From: Streptomyces sp. RerS4
GTDB taxonomy: Bacteria; Actinomycetota; Actinomycetes; Streptomycetales; Streptomycetaceae
Assembly: GCF_023515955.1 (NCBI RefSeq)
Contig: NZ_CP097322.1
Coordinates: forward strand, 992,001 to 1,056,000
Length of the DNA: 64,000 nucleotides
Reading direction: 5' to 3'
Below are positions 50,269-59,035 of the stretch, piece by piece. Position 1 is the stretch's first letter. Every line of letters begins with the position of its first letter. Position numbers and translations under genes: made by a program. The notes under the pieces were generated by a model. That model was not told the DNA's origin. It ran no database searches and saw nothing but the letters and a program-made list of their open reading frames with translations.

Positions 50269-50808
50269 TCAGTCGCGCAACGCGTTGAAGCGCCCCTGGT
50301 GGTAGAGCAGCGGACGACCCTCCCCGGCCGGATCCCCCGCCACGGCCTCCGCGATCACCACCCGGTGCCCGCCGGCCGGCACCCGGGCCACCACCCGGCA
50401 CACCAGCCAGGCCGGCACCCCGTCGAGCAGCGGCACGCCGTGCGGTCCCTCGGCCCAGGCGGTGCCGGGGCCGAAGCGGTCCGCGCCGCTGCGCGCGAAG
50501 AGGCCGGCCAGCTCCCGCTGGTGCTCGCCGAGTATGTGGACGCCGAGGTACTCGCTGTCGCGCACGGCCGGCCAACTGGAAGACCCGGTACCGATGGTGA
50601 ACGAGAGCATCGGCGGGTCGGCGGAGACCGAGTTGAGCGAGGTCGCGGTGAAGCCGGCGGGGCTGCCCCCGCGCTCCGCGGTGATCACGGCGACACCGGC
50701 CGCGTGCCGCCGGAAGACGGAACGGAGCAGCTCGGGCGAGCCGGGCAGGACGGGGCGACCTTCGTCGAAGGGGGCGGGCGGGGCCATCGGGACCGTGGGG
50801 GCCGTCAT
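50269..50808 (-). CDS. flavin reductase family protein
   Basis: 179 residues with the FMN-binding split-barrel: VFRRHAAGVAVITAER, GFTATSLNSVSADPPMLSFTIG and HILGEHQRELA, then the conserved RFNALRD C-terminus. Such enzymes use NAD(P)H to reduce FMN, either alone or as partner of a two-component monooxygenase. ATG 50808 has AAGGAAG upstream. It lies in the same direction as etfBA, 203 bp upstream of etfB. No monooxygenase gene adjoins. The region 50809-51129 holds no gene I can support. Confidence 0.9.
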   Translation of the reverse strand: MTAPTVPMAPPAPFDEGRPVLPGSPELLRSVFRRHAAGVAVITAERGGSPAGFTATSLNSVSADPPMLSFTIGTGSSSWPAVRDSEYLGVHILGEHQRELAGLFARSGADRFGPGTAWAEGPHGVPLLDGVPAWLVCRVVARVPAGGHRVVIAEAVAGDPAGEGRPLLYHQGRFNALRD

Positions 50809-51129
50809 GGGAGGACTTCCTTCTGCCGCGTGAGGCGCGGACGCGATCGGGGATCGGGGGCCGGGGGCGTTCAGCGATCCCAACAGCGCGCGCTCGCGTG
50901 GCGGACGAGGTCCACATGGACCCGCCCGTAAAGCAGGAGTTCATACCGCATGCCGTCAGCCTGGCGATCTCACGCGTACACAGTCAAGCCGCAGCGGGCA
51001 GATGTCAGGCGCGTCACGCTGCGTACGGGCGCGCGCACGGGGGTACGGGTCCCCGCCGGGCGGCGCCGACGGCGCTCGGCGCCGCCCCGCGCCCCGGCCC
51101 AACGCCCCCGCGCGGGACCGCCGTCCCGG

Positions 51130-51483
51130 TCAGACCGCCGCGCCCAGGGCGGCGATCACGTCCGCCTTGCGCGGCATGCCCTCCGCCCGGCGCACGATCC
51201 GGCCGGCGGCGTCCAGGACGAGGACGGTGGGAGTCTTCGCGATGGCCAGGGCCCGCACCAGTTCGAGGTTGCCCTCGGCGTCGATCTCGATGTGCTCGAC
51301 GCCGTCCACCATCGCGGCGACCTCCGCGAGGATCCTTCGGGTGGCGGCGCAGGGCCGGCAGAACGCGCTGGAGAACTGGACCAGGCTGGCCCGCTCCCCG
51401 GGCGCCCGCCCCAGCTCGCCGGCGCCCAGCGGCCCCCGTCCCCGGGCGACCGTCCCGCCCGCCTCTTCCTCGCGCACACCCAC
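51130..51483 (-). CDS. thioredoxin-like protein
   Basis: 117 residues as read from GTG 51483 (115 from GTG 51477, which has the better-placed GGAG). A single thioredoxin fold with active site CRPC in SSAFCRPCAATRRIL and the cis-Pro motif TPTVLV. Standard thioredoxins have CGPC; the Arg variant is common in actinobacterial Trx-like proteins of unassigned role. No signal peptide, so it acts in the cytosol. It is divergent from the plsC-like gene. Confidence 0.87.
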   Translation of the reverse strand: MGVREEEAGGTVARGRGPLGAGELGRAPGERASLVQFSSAFCRPCAATRRILAEVAAMVDGVEHIEIDAEGNLELVRALAIAKTPTVLVLDAAGRIVRRAEGMPRKADVIAALGAAV

Positions 51484-51686
51484 TCCTGTCTACCCTGGCT
51501 CCAGCACACCTCCGGCGCCCCGCATTCCCGGCGCGAGGCGCCGCGTGACGAGAATCTCCCCGGGCGGGGGCGTCTGGACTGGCTACCGCGCCCCGTTTGG
51601 GGCACGATCCCCATGGTCGCGTACCTACGCTTCCGTAACTTCCGGCCGGGAGAACCTCCCCAGGCAGAAAGCGGGGTCTCCCCCTC

Positions 51687-52409
51687 ATGGCTGAGCTCGT
51701 CTATCCCCCCGTGATCGGCGCCGCGCACACGCTCTTCCGCGCGCTCGACATCCGGATCGACGTCAAGGGCACCGAGAACATCCCGCGCAAGGGCGGCGCG
51801 GTGCTCGTGTCGAACCACATCGGCTACCTCGACTTCATCTTCGCCGGGCTGACGGCCCGCCCGCAGAAGCGCCTGGTCCGGTTCATGGCCAAGGAGTCGG
51901 TGTTCCGGCACCGGGTCTCGGGTCCGCTCATGCGCGCGATGAAGCACATCCCGGTGGACCGCCAGCAGGGCGAGACGGCGTACCAGCACGCGCTGGACTC
52001 ACTGCGCTCCGGGGAGATCATCGGGGTGTTCCCGGAGGCGACGATCTCCCAGTCGTTCACCCTCAAGAGTTTCAAGTCGGGCGCGGCGCGCATGGCGCAG
52101 GAGGCCGGCGTTCCGCTGATCCCGGTGGCGCTGTGGGGCACCCAGCGGCTGTGGACGAAGGGCCGCCCGAAGAACCTCAAGCGCAGCCACATCCCGGTGA
52201 CGATGCGCGTCGGCGAGCCGCTGGAGGCGCCGAGCGACCAGTACGCGGGGGCGATCACGCGCCGGTTGCGCGAGCGGGTGCAGGAGCTGCTGGACGCGGC
52301 GCAGCGCGCCTACCCCGACAAGCCGAAGGACACGGCGGACGCCTGGTGGCTGCCGGCCCACCTCGGCGGTACCGCGCCGACGGCGGCACAGGTGCGCGAA
52401 GCGGGCTGA
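51687..52409 (+). CDS. 1-acyl-sn-glycerol-3-phosphate acyltransferase-like protein (PlsC family)
   Basis: 240 residues. The catalytic block NHxxxxD is NHIGYLD at 43-49, and the substrate-binding FPEAT is at 115-119. One amphipathic or membrane-associated helix is at the N-terminus. The enzyme adds a fatty acyl chain to lysophosphatidate or a similar lipid at the membrane. A Pro-rich, charged tail follows the domain. ATG 51687 fits the family start. Confidence 0.9.
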   Translation: MAELVYPPVIGAAHTLFRALDIRIDVKGTENIPRKGGAVLVSNHIGYLDFIFAGLTARPQKRLVRFMAKESVFRHRVSGPLMRAMKHIPVDRQQGETAYQHALDSLRSGEIIGVFPEATISQSFTLKSFKSGAARMAQEAGVPLIPVALWGTQRLWTKGRPKNLKRSHIPVTMRVGEPLEAPSDQYAGAITRRLRERVQELLDAAQRAYPDKPKDTADAWWLPAHLGGTAPTAAQVREAG

Positions 52410-52529
52410 CGTATCCGCACGGCTCCGCCCGGTTTCCTCTTACCCGTGACGCGGCTGCGCTCGCCTACGCTCCGGAGCAGGCCTGCCCGACCGGCGGGGC
52501 GGGCGGGGGCGGCGCGAGGGGGAAACGCG

Positions 52530-53777
52530 ATGGGGACGGGCGGCTTCGGCCGATATCTGGCGGCGGCGCTGGCCGCACGGTTCGCCTCCGAGGGCATGGG
52601 CATGGCCGTCGTCCTGCTGGCTCTGGAGCGGACCGGGGACGCCGCCCACGGGGCGTTCGTGCTCACCGCCTGGTTGGCCCCGAACGTCTTGGCGGCGCCC
52701 CTCGCGGGCGCGTTGGCCGCCCGGACGCGGCGGCCGAGGCTGTTCCACGCCGGGGCGCTGGCCGGCTTCACGGCCGCGGCGGCGACCCTGGCCGTTCTGC
52801 TGGGGCGGGCTCCGACGCCGGTGGTGCTCGCGGTGGCGGCGCTGGGCGGGACCTGCGGGCCGATGGTGACGGGCGGGCTGTCGAGCCTGGTCGCGGCACT
52901 GGCCCCGGCCGGGCCCGCGCGCGAGCGGGCGTACGGCTGGGACGCGTCCACCTACAACGCGGCGGCGGTGACGGCCCCGGCGGCGGTGGGGCTGGTGGCG
53001 GCGTACGCCTCGGCCGCGCCGGCCGCGCTCCTGCTGGTGGCGTCCGGCGCGCTGGCGGCGACGTTGGCGGCCACGCTCCCGTACGAGGACCCCTGCGCGG
53101 GCCCGTCACGGAAGGGCCCCCGGGTCGGGATGGGCGCGGGGCTCGCCGCCCTGTGGCGCGTGCGCGAACTGCGGGCCGTCACCTCGGCGACGACCGTGGC
53201 GTTCGTCGGCGTCGGGGCACTGACCACCACGTCGGTGTTGCTGGCCCGGTCCCTCGGCAACCCGGGCGGTGGCGGGGTGTTGGTCACCGCCTTCGCGGTG
53301 GGCGCGCTGACGGGCTCGCTGACGCTCGGCCGGATGACCTCCCTCGCCCCGGGCCGGATGGCGTGCGGGGCCATGGCCGCGACCGGCGTCGCCCTGGTCG
53401 GCGCCGCCCTCGCCCCGTCGCTGCCGCTCACGGCCGCACTGTTCGCGCTGGCCGGGGTGTGCGACGGGCCGCTGCTGACGGCCACGCTGCGGATCCGCTC
53501 GCAGTACGCCCCGGAGGGGACCCGGGCCCAGGTGTTCACCCTCGGGGCCGGGCTCAAGGTGACGGCCGCCTCCGCGGGCGCCGCCCTGGTGGGGCTGGCG
53601 GCCACCGCGCCGGCGTGGACGCTGGTGCTCGGGATCGCCGGGCTCCAGCTCGCGGGGGCCGCGCTGTACGCGCTGATCGCGGTCAAAGGACCCGTACCGC
53701 CGACGGCGGCGCCTACAGAGCCGTCGGCAGGCGCCGCCAGAGCTCCCGGCGGTCCGCGGACTCCCGGAGCGCCGTGA
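52530..53777 (+). CDS. MFS transporter
   Basis: 415 residues with twelve membrane segments; typical motif A is weakly conserved (LAARTRRPRLFH). It belongs to the enterobactin-exporter/MDR-like group with small loops. ATG 52530 has GAGGGGGA at correct distance. The Pro-rich end overlaps the opposite-strand transglutaminase gene by 65 nt. Substrate unknown. Confidence 0.85.
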   Translation: MGTGGFGRYLAAALAARFASEGMGMAVVLLALERTGDAAHGAFVLTAWLAPNVLAAPLAGALAARTRRPRLFHAGALAGFTAAAATLAVLLGRAPTPVVLAVAALGGTCGPMVTGGLSSLVAALAPAGPARERAYGWDASTYNAAAVTAPAAVGLVAAYASAAPAALLLVASGALAATLAATLPYEDPCAGPSRKGPRVGMGAGLAALWRVRELRAVTSATTVAFVGVGALTTTSVLLARSLGNPGGGGVLVTAFAVGALTGSLTLGRMTSLAPGRMACGAMAATGVALVGAALAPSLPLTAALFALAGVCDGPLLTATLRIRSQYAPEGTRAQVFTLGAGLKVTAASAGAALVGLAATAPAWTLVLGIAGLQLAGAALYALIAVKGPVPPTAAPTEPSAGAARAPGGPRTPGAP

Positions 53778-54330
53778 GCGTGGCGGGGTGCGGTGCGGCG
53801 TACAGCTCGGGGTAGTCGACCTCGCCGAGTTCGGGGCGCACGGGGAAGGCGAGCCGCTCCTCGTCCAGATCGAAGCGCGCGTCGACGCCGGGTTTGTTGC
53901 CGCGCGCGTCCACCCGGGACCAGCGCGCGCTGCCCGGCAGGCGCAGGGCGACGAGCCCGTGGACGGCCGGGTTCGTGCCGTCGTCGTCGGTGAGCCGCTG
54001 GTAGCAGAGGCCGGCCGGGATGCCCTGGGCGCGCAGGAGCGCGGCGAGGGCGTGGGACTTGGCGTAACAGATGCCGGTGCGCGTGCTCAGCACCTCGGAG
54101 GCCTTCCAGGTGACGCGCGCGTCACCCGAGTCGGCGGAGTGCGGGATGGTGTCGCGGACGAAGGTGAAGGCGACTTCGGCGTATGAATATGCGTCGCCGG
54201 TGGCGGACCAGAGGGCGTCGGCGGTCTCCTGCACGAGCGGATGCCAGTGGTCGATCGCCTCGTCCGAGGCCAAGTACGCGTGGATGTCCGGGTTCTGTGG
54301 GATCAGTCGCATGGCCGGGAGCATAGGCAT
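53713..54330 (-). CDS. transglutaminase-like cysteine protease-fold protein
   Basis: 205 residues of the transglutaminase-like superfamily: catalytic Cys in TRTGICYAKSHAL, His in NPAVHGLVAL and Asp in RVDARGN. It is small and has no signal peptide, so it is cytosolic and could be a protease, peptide cyclase or cross-linker. ATG 54330 is 7 nt after a -10-like TACGGT on the minus strand, which is part of a perfect 12-bp dyad. ATG 54312 is an alternative. It overlaps the MFS gene end. Confidence 0.87.
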   Translation of the reverse strand: MPMLPAMRLIPQNPDIHAYLASDEAIDHWHPLVQETADALWSATGDAYSYAEVAFTFVRDTIPHSADSGDARVTWKASEVLSTRTGICYAKSHALAALLRAQGIPAGLCYQRLTDDDGTNPAVHGLVALRLPGSARWSRVDARGNKPGVDARFDLDEERLAFPVRPELGEVDYPELYAAPHPATLTALRESADRRELWRRLPTAL

Positions 54331-54331
54331 A

Positions 54332-54367
54332 CCCCCGACCGTAGATCAATAGATTTACGGTCGGGGG
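54332..54367. promoter_or_regulatory. 12-bp perfect dyad with AT-rich centre next to the transglutaminase start
   Basis: cccccgaccgta and tacggtcggggg pair exactly across a 12-nt AT-rich spacer. It ends 1 nt before ATG 54330. It may serve as terminator for the upstream aldolase operon (stop at 54408) or as operator of the transglutaminase gene, or both. Confidence 0.6.
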
Positions 54368-54407
54368 CATATTTATTCACTTCCCTCGCCTCCGGTGATG
54401 CCGGCCC

Positions 54408-55469
54408 TCAGCGCGCCAGCTCCTCCTTCAGCGCCTGGAGGAAGCCGTCGACGTCCTCCTGCTGGGTGTCGTAGCCGCACATCCACCGGACGTGGCCCGC
54501 CGCCTCGTCCCAGAAGTAGAAGCGGTAGCGCCGCTGGAGCCGGCGCGACACCTCCTGCGGCAGCTTGGCGAACACCGCGTTGGCCTGCACCGGGTAGAGG
54601 ATCTCCACCCCGTCGGTCTCGCGCACCCCGGCCGCCAGCCGCTGCGCCATCGCGTTGGCCTGGCGGGCGTTGCGCAGCCACAGGTCCTTCGCGAGCAGCG
54701 CCTCCAGCTGCACCGACACGAACCGCATCTTGGACGCGAGCTGCATCGACATCTTGCGGATGTGCTTCATCTGCCGGACGGAGTCCGGGTTGACCACGAC
54801 GACGGCCTCGCCGAACATCATGCCGTTCTTGGTGCCGCCGTACGACAGCACGTCCACGCCGACCGCGTTGGTGAAGGCGCGCATCGGCACGTCGAGGGAG
54901 GCGGCGGCGTTGGCTATCCGCGCGCCGTCGAGGTGCACCTTCATGCCCAGGCCGTGGGCGTGCTCGCAGATGGCCCGGATCTCGTCCGGCGTGTAGACCG
55001 TGCCGAGCTCGGTGTTCTGGGTGATCGAGACGACCTGCGGCATCGCCCGGTGCTCGTCCTCGAAGCCCCAGGCCTCCTGGTCGATCAGCTCGGGGGTGAG
55101 CTTGCCGTCCGGGGTGGGTACGGCGAGCAGCTTCAGCCCCGCCATCCGCTCCGGCGCACCGCCCTCGTCCACGTTGATGTGGGCGGTCTTGGCGCAGATC
55201 ACGGCGCCCCAGCGGTCCGTCATCGCCTGGAGTGCGGTGACGTTCGCGCCGGTGCCGTTGAAGACCGGGAAGGCCTCCGCGTACGGGCCGAAGTGGCTGC
55301 GGATGACCCTCTGCAGGTGCTCGGTGTACTCGTCCTCGCCGTAGGCGACCTGGTGGCCGCCGTTGGCGAGCGCGATGGCCTCCAGGATCTCCGGATGCAC
55401 CCCCGCGTAGTTGTCGCTCGCGAACCCCCGTACCGCCGGGTCGTGGTGGCGGCGGGCATCGGTCCTCAC
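54408..55469 (-). CDS. low-specificity L-threonine aldolase-like enzyme
   Basis: 353 residues, fold type I PLP enzyme: phosphate-binding NGTGANVTAL, Schiff-base lysine K214 in SYGGTKNGMM, and HLDGAR with Asp181 and Arg184. The reaction splits beta-hydroxy amino acids such as threonine to glycine plus an aldehyde. GTG 55469 overlaps the SDR stop (GTGA), so it is translationally coupled to the SDR. Third gene of the DUF6421-SDR-aldolase operon. Confidence 0.93.
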   Translation of the reverse strand: MRTDARRHHDPAVRGFASDNYAGVHPEILEAIALANGGHQVAYGEDEYTEHLQRVIRSHFGPYAEAFPVFNGTGANVTALQAMTDRWGAVICAKTAHINVDEGGAPERMAGLKLLAVPTPDGKLTPELIDQEAWGFEDEHRAMPQVVSITQNTELGTVYTPDEIRAICEHAHGLGMKVHLDGARIANAAASLDVPMRAFTNAVGVDVLSYGGTKNGMMFGEAVVVVNPDSVRQMKHIRKMSMQLASKMRFVSVQLEALLAKDLWLRNARQANAMAQRLAAGVRETDGVEILYPVQANAVFAKLPQEVSRRLQRRYRFYFWDEAAGHVRWMCGYDTQQEDVDGFLQALKEELAR

Positions 55470-56227
55470 GGTTGCGGAGTGAGCCACAGACGCTGTCCGT
55501 TCACATCGGAGGCGGGCCGCTCCCACACGCCGGCGATGGCCTCGGCCAGCTCCTTGACGTCGGTGAAGCCCGCGAACTTCGCATTGGGACGCTCGGCGCG
55601 CATCGCGTCGTGCACCAGTGCCTTGATGACCAGGATCGCAGCCGCGGACCGCGGACCGTCCTCGCCGCCCGCCTTGCGGAACGAGTCCGCCATGGCGAGC
55701 GTCCAGGCCTCGGCGGCCGCCTTGCCGGCGTTGTACGCGGCGTTGTTGGCGACCGGCTTGTGCGCGCCGGACTGGCTGATCAGGACGTAACGGCCCCGGT
55801 CGCTGCGCAGCAGTCCGTCGTGGAAGGCGAGCGAGGTGTGTTGGACGGTGCGGATGAGGAGCTTCTCCAGGAAGTCCCAGTCCGCGAGGTCCACGTCGGT
55901 GAAGGTCTTGCTGCCGCGCCAGCCGCCGACGAGGTGGACGAGTCCGTCCACGCGGCCGAACTCCTTCTCGGTGCGCTCGGCCCAGGCCTTGGTGGCCTCC
56001 AGGTCGAGGAGGTCGACGGTGTCGCCGGTGACGGTGGCACCGCCGTGGGCGTAGCGGGCGGCGTCGACGGCCTCGGCGAGGCGGGCCGCGTCGGCGTCGG
56101 ACGCCACGACGGTGGCGCCCGCCTCGGCGAGGCGCAGCAGCGTGGCGCGACCCGCGGGGCCACCGGCCCCGGCCACCGCGATCACCGCTCCCTGGAGCTG
56201 TCCGTTGCCGTTCCCGGAGCCGTTCAT
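55466..56227 (-). CDS. SDR family oxidoreductase
   Basis: 253 residues. Rossmann motif GAGGPAG at 20-26, catalytic YxxxK at Y165-K169 (NAAYNAGKAA), Ser in SQSGAH. Two insertions near 55 and 185 fit a classical SDR with NAD(P). ATG 56227 has AGGAGG upstream. Located between DUF6421 and the aldolase, coupled to the latter. Substrate unknown; the operon suggests a shared pathway. Confidence 0.9.
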   Translation of the reverse strand: MNGSGNGNGQLQGAVIAVAGAGGPAGRATLLRLAEAGATVVASDADAARLAEAVDAARYAHGGATVTGDTVDLLDLEATKAWAERTEKEFGRVDGLVHLVGGWRGSKTFTDVDLADWDFLEKLLIRTVQHTSLAFHDGLLRSDRGRYVLISQSGAHKPVANNAAYNAGKAAAEAWTLAMADSFRKAGGEDGPRSAAAILVIKALVHDAMRAERPNAKFAGFTDVKELAEAIAGVWERPASDVNGQRLWLTPQP

Positions 56228-56253
56228 GGGTGCTGCCTCCTGTGGGCGAGTGC

Positions 56254-57660
56254 TCACGCGGCGGCCCGCTCGGCCGTCTCGGCGTTCAGGGCGGTGATGC
56301 CCTTGGTCGAGGCGATCACACCCTTGAGCTTCTTGGCGAGGGCCTCATAGAACATGCTGAGCGGAAACTCGTCGGGAAGCACGTCGTCCACGAGCTTGCG
56401 CGGCGGCTGCGTCAGGTCGAGCGCGTCGGGGCCCTTGGCCCACTTGGAGCCCGGGTGGGGGGCGAGGTAGGTGGAGACCAGCTCGTAGGCCTTGAACCAG
56501 TGGACGAGCTTCGGACGGTCGATGCCGGCCCGGTAGAGCTCCTCGATCTCGGCGCAGAGCTGGTTGGTGACCTGCGGAGCGCGCATCCAGTCGATCTTCA
56601 GCTTGTTGTCCGTCCAGCGCACCACGTCGTGCTTGTGGAGGTACGCGAAGAGGAGCTGGCCGCCGAGACCGTCGTAGTTGCGGGTGCGGTCGCCGGAGAC
56701 GGGGAAGCGGAACATCCGGTCGAAGAGGACGGCGTACTGCACGTCACGGCCGTGCTCGTTGCCCTCGGACTCCAGCTTCACGGCCTCCTTGAAGGCGGTG
56801 AGGTCACAGCGCAGCTCTTCGAGGCCGTACATCCAGAACGGCTGGCGCTGCTTGATCATGAACGGGTCGAACGGCAGGTCGCCGTGGCTGTGGGTGCGGT
56901 CGTGGACCATGTCCCACAGGACGAAGGCCTTCTCGCAGCGCTCCTGGTCCTCGACCATCCTCGCGATGTCCTCGGGCAGGTCGATGCCCAGGATGTCGAC
57001 GGCGGCCTCGGTCACCTTGCGGTAGCGGGCGGCCTCGCGGTCGCAGAAGATGCCGCCCCAGGTGAAGCGCTCGGGGGCCTCGCGCACGGCGATGGTCTCC
57101 GGGAAGAGCACGGCGGAGTGGGTGTCGTAGCCCGGGGTGAAGTCCTCGAAGGTGATGCCGAGGAAGAGCGGGTTGTCGTAGCGCGTGCGCTCCAGCTCGG
57201 CGAGCCATTCGGGCCACACCATCTTCAGCACGACCGCTTCGAGGTTGCGGTCGGGGTTGCCGTTCTGCGTGTACATCGGGAAGACGACGAGGTGCTGGAG
57301 ACCGTCGGCGCGCTCGGCGGCCGGGTGGAAGGCCAGCAGGGAGTCGAGGAAGTCCGGCACGCGGAACCCGTCGGCGGCCCACTTGCGCAGGTCGGCGACG
57401 AGCGCCTTGTGGTAGGCGCCGGCGTGCGGCAGCAGCGGCGACAGCGTCTCCACGGCGGCCACGACCCGCTCGACGACGGCCTCGACGGCGGACGGGGCGG
57501 GAGCGCCCTCGGCCTCGAAGTCGATGGAGCCGTCCTTGGCCTGCCACACGCGGATCTCCTCCACGGCGGCCTTGAGCTCGGGCCACGCAGGGTGGTCGAC
57601 CACCCGCGCACCAGCGGCTGTCACGGCAGCGCCAGTACCCGGCACAAGAGTTTCCGTCAT
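56254..57660 (-). CDS. DUF6421 family protein
   Basis: 468 residues of a conserved actinobacterial family that I recall as DUF6421; I know no function for it. Several His/Asp clusters could bind metal: HDRTHSHGDLPFDPF and HKHDVVRWTD. No membrane segment and no known fold. ATG 57660 has TGGAGGAAG upstream. First gene of a tight operon with the SDR (26-bp gap) and threonine aldolase, so it probably provides or consumes the substrate of that pair. Confidence 0.85.
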   Translation of the reverse strand: MTETLVPGTGAAVTAAGARVVDHPAWPELKAAVEEIRVWQAKDGSIDFEAEGAPAPSAVEAVVERVVAAVETLSPLLPHAGAYHKALVADLRKWAADGFRVPDFLDSLLAFHPAAERADGLQHLVVFPMYTQNGNPDRNLEAVVLKMVWPEWLAELERTRYDNPLFLGITFEDFTPGYDTHSAVLFPETIAVREAPERFTWGGIFCDREAARYRKVTEAAVDILGIDLPEDIARMVEDQERCEKAFVLWDMVHDRTHSHGDLPFDPFMIKQRQPFWMYGLEELRCDLTAFKEAVKLESEGNEHGRDVQYAVLFDRMFRFPVSGDRTRNYDGLGGQLLFAYLHKHDVVRWTDNKLKIDWMRAPQVTNQLCAEIEELYRAGIDRPKLVHWFKAYELVSTYLAPHPGSKWAKGPDALDLTQPPRKLVDDVLPDEFPLSMFYEALAKKLKGVIASTKGITALNAETAERAAA

Positions 57661-57740
57661 GTCACTTCCTCCACAGGAGAACCTCACGTCAACACAGCGT
57701 ATGCATGCGAGGCTCTCCTGCTCAAGAGGGATCTCGGGAA

Positions 57741-57746
57741 ATTATC
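57741..57746 (-). promoter_or_regulatory. possible -10 element of the DUF6421 operon promoter
   Basis: Minus-strand GATAAT lies about 80 bp before ATG 57660; a matching -35 is not clear. The 169-bp gap to 57829 holds no gene. Confidence 0.3.
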
Positions 57747-57829
57747 CTGCGCTACCCCCATCGTTACCGAAATTCTTCCCGCCCCGCAGGGTGGAAGCCG
57801 TTACTCCGCCCCGTCGCCGGGCTTCGGCG

Positions 57830-58969
57830 TCAGGCATCCGGGCCGGCGCCCGCGCCCCTGAAGTGCGGGATCACCTTCTCCCCCCACTGCCGCAGGGTCT
57901 CCAGACAGGCTTCCTGCGGGACGGTACCCATCTGGATCAGGCACATCACCTCGTCCGCACCCGCCCGGCGCAGCCGCTCGACGTACGCGACGGCCTCGTC
58001 CGCGCCGCCGTAGGCGTGGTCGGCGTTGAAGGTGGCCGTCGAGGTCGGCCGGACGGGGATGTCGTGCTCGTGCAGCCGGGCCACCACCTGCTCCGCCGCC
58101 CGGCGCATCTCCGCCGCCTCGTCGGCGCCAGCCACCACCGCCTCGTCCGGGACGCCCGCGCCGCCGTACCAGTGCCCGATGGACTGCGCGAAGAACCGCT
58201 GCCCCCGAACGCCGATCCGGCGGGCCTCCTCGGGATCGTCGAGCACGATGGTCGGGCAGAGCACCGCGAAGTGGTCGTTGACCACGGACGACACGAAGCG
58301 CGAGCCGTCACGGTCCGCGCGGGCGGCGTCGTACACGGACCGCATCGCGGCGATCGACTCCGGGCCGGCGAAGCCCATCACCAACGCGCCGATGCCGAGC
58401 TCGGCGGCCTGCGTCAGGGTCTCGCCCCGGCTGCACGCGAGGAACAGCGGCGGGTGCGGGGTCTGGGCGGGGCGCGGCAGGATCGGATGCGGGGCGATGT
58501 CCAGCAGCGGACCATGGTACTCCAGTTCCTCCTCCCGCCAGGCCCTGCCGATGATCCGCAGCGCCTCCTCCACCTCGGCGGTCGTACGGGCCGGGTCGAC
58601 CCCGCACAGGGAGGTCTCCTGCGCGGTGCCGCCGCGCCCCGCCCCGAGGTCGAGCCGCCCGCCGGAGAGCAGGTCGAGCATTGCCGCGCGCTCGGCGACG
58701 CGGACGGGATGGTTGAAGTTGAAGGGCATGCACACGACGCCGTGCCCGATGCGTATGGTGTGCGTCCGGGCCGCGATCCAGGTGAGGAAGATCTCCGGGG
58801 CGCTCATGTGGGCGTACCACTTCAGGGAGTGGTGTTCGACGGCCCAGATCCGGTCGAATCCCATGCGTTCGGCGAGCACCGCCTGCTCGACGCAGTCGCG
58901 GATGACCTGGTGTTCCCGTTCCACGGTCGGGTCGGCCAGCTGAGCTTCGAAGATGACGGAGAACTTCAC
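57830..58969 (-). CDS. LLM class flavin-dependent oxidoreductase
   Basis: 379 residues of the bacterial luciferase-like family: MKFSVIFEAQ start, the EHHSLKWYAH region, GRLDLGAGRGG and the RIWAVEHH strand. It is an FMN-dependent (or F420-like) monooxygenase or oxidoreductase of unknown substrate. GTG 58969 has GGAGG upstream. Divergent from PadR by 49 bp, and the PadR palindrome lies close to its own start, so it is the probable regulated target. Confidence 0.9.
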   Translation of the reverse strand: MKFSVIFEAQLADPTVEREHQVIRDCVEQAVLAERMGFDRIWAVEHHSLKWYAHMSAPEIFLTWIAARTHTIRIGHGVVCMPFNFNHPVRVAERAAMLDLLSGGRLDLGAGRGGTAQETSLCGVDPARTTAEVEEALRIIGRAWREEELEYHGPLLDIAPHPILPRPAQTPHPPLFLACSRGETLTQAAELGIGALVMGFAGPESIAAMRSVYDAARADRDGSRFVSSVVNDHFAVLCPTIVLDDPEEARRIGVRGQRFFAQSIGHWYGGAGVPDEAVVAGADEAAEMRRAAEQVVARLHEHDIPVRPTSTATFNADHAYGGADEAVAYVERLRRAGADEVMCLIQMGTVPQEACLETLRQWGEKVIPHFRGAGAGPDA

Positions 58970-59016
58970 GATGCCTCCAGGGATGCGTTCCGTGCCCGGT
59001 CTTACTTCTATGAGGA

Positions 59017-59035
59017 ATATGACTAGTAGTCATAT
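59017..59035. promoter_or_regulatory. 19-bp perfect palindrome covering the PadR start codon
   Basis: ATATGACTA-G-TAGTCATAT, nine pairs and one centre base. It is AT-rich in a GC-rich background and includes the ATG at 59019. Typical of PadR-family operators in general form; it would give autoregulation and likely control of the divergent oxidoreductase gene. Confidence 0.75.

Noticed and set aside
50809..51129. Possible small genes between flavin reductase and the thioredoxin-like protein
   Set aside because: Short frames only; no ribosome site or codon bias that I could support.
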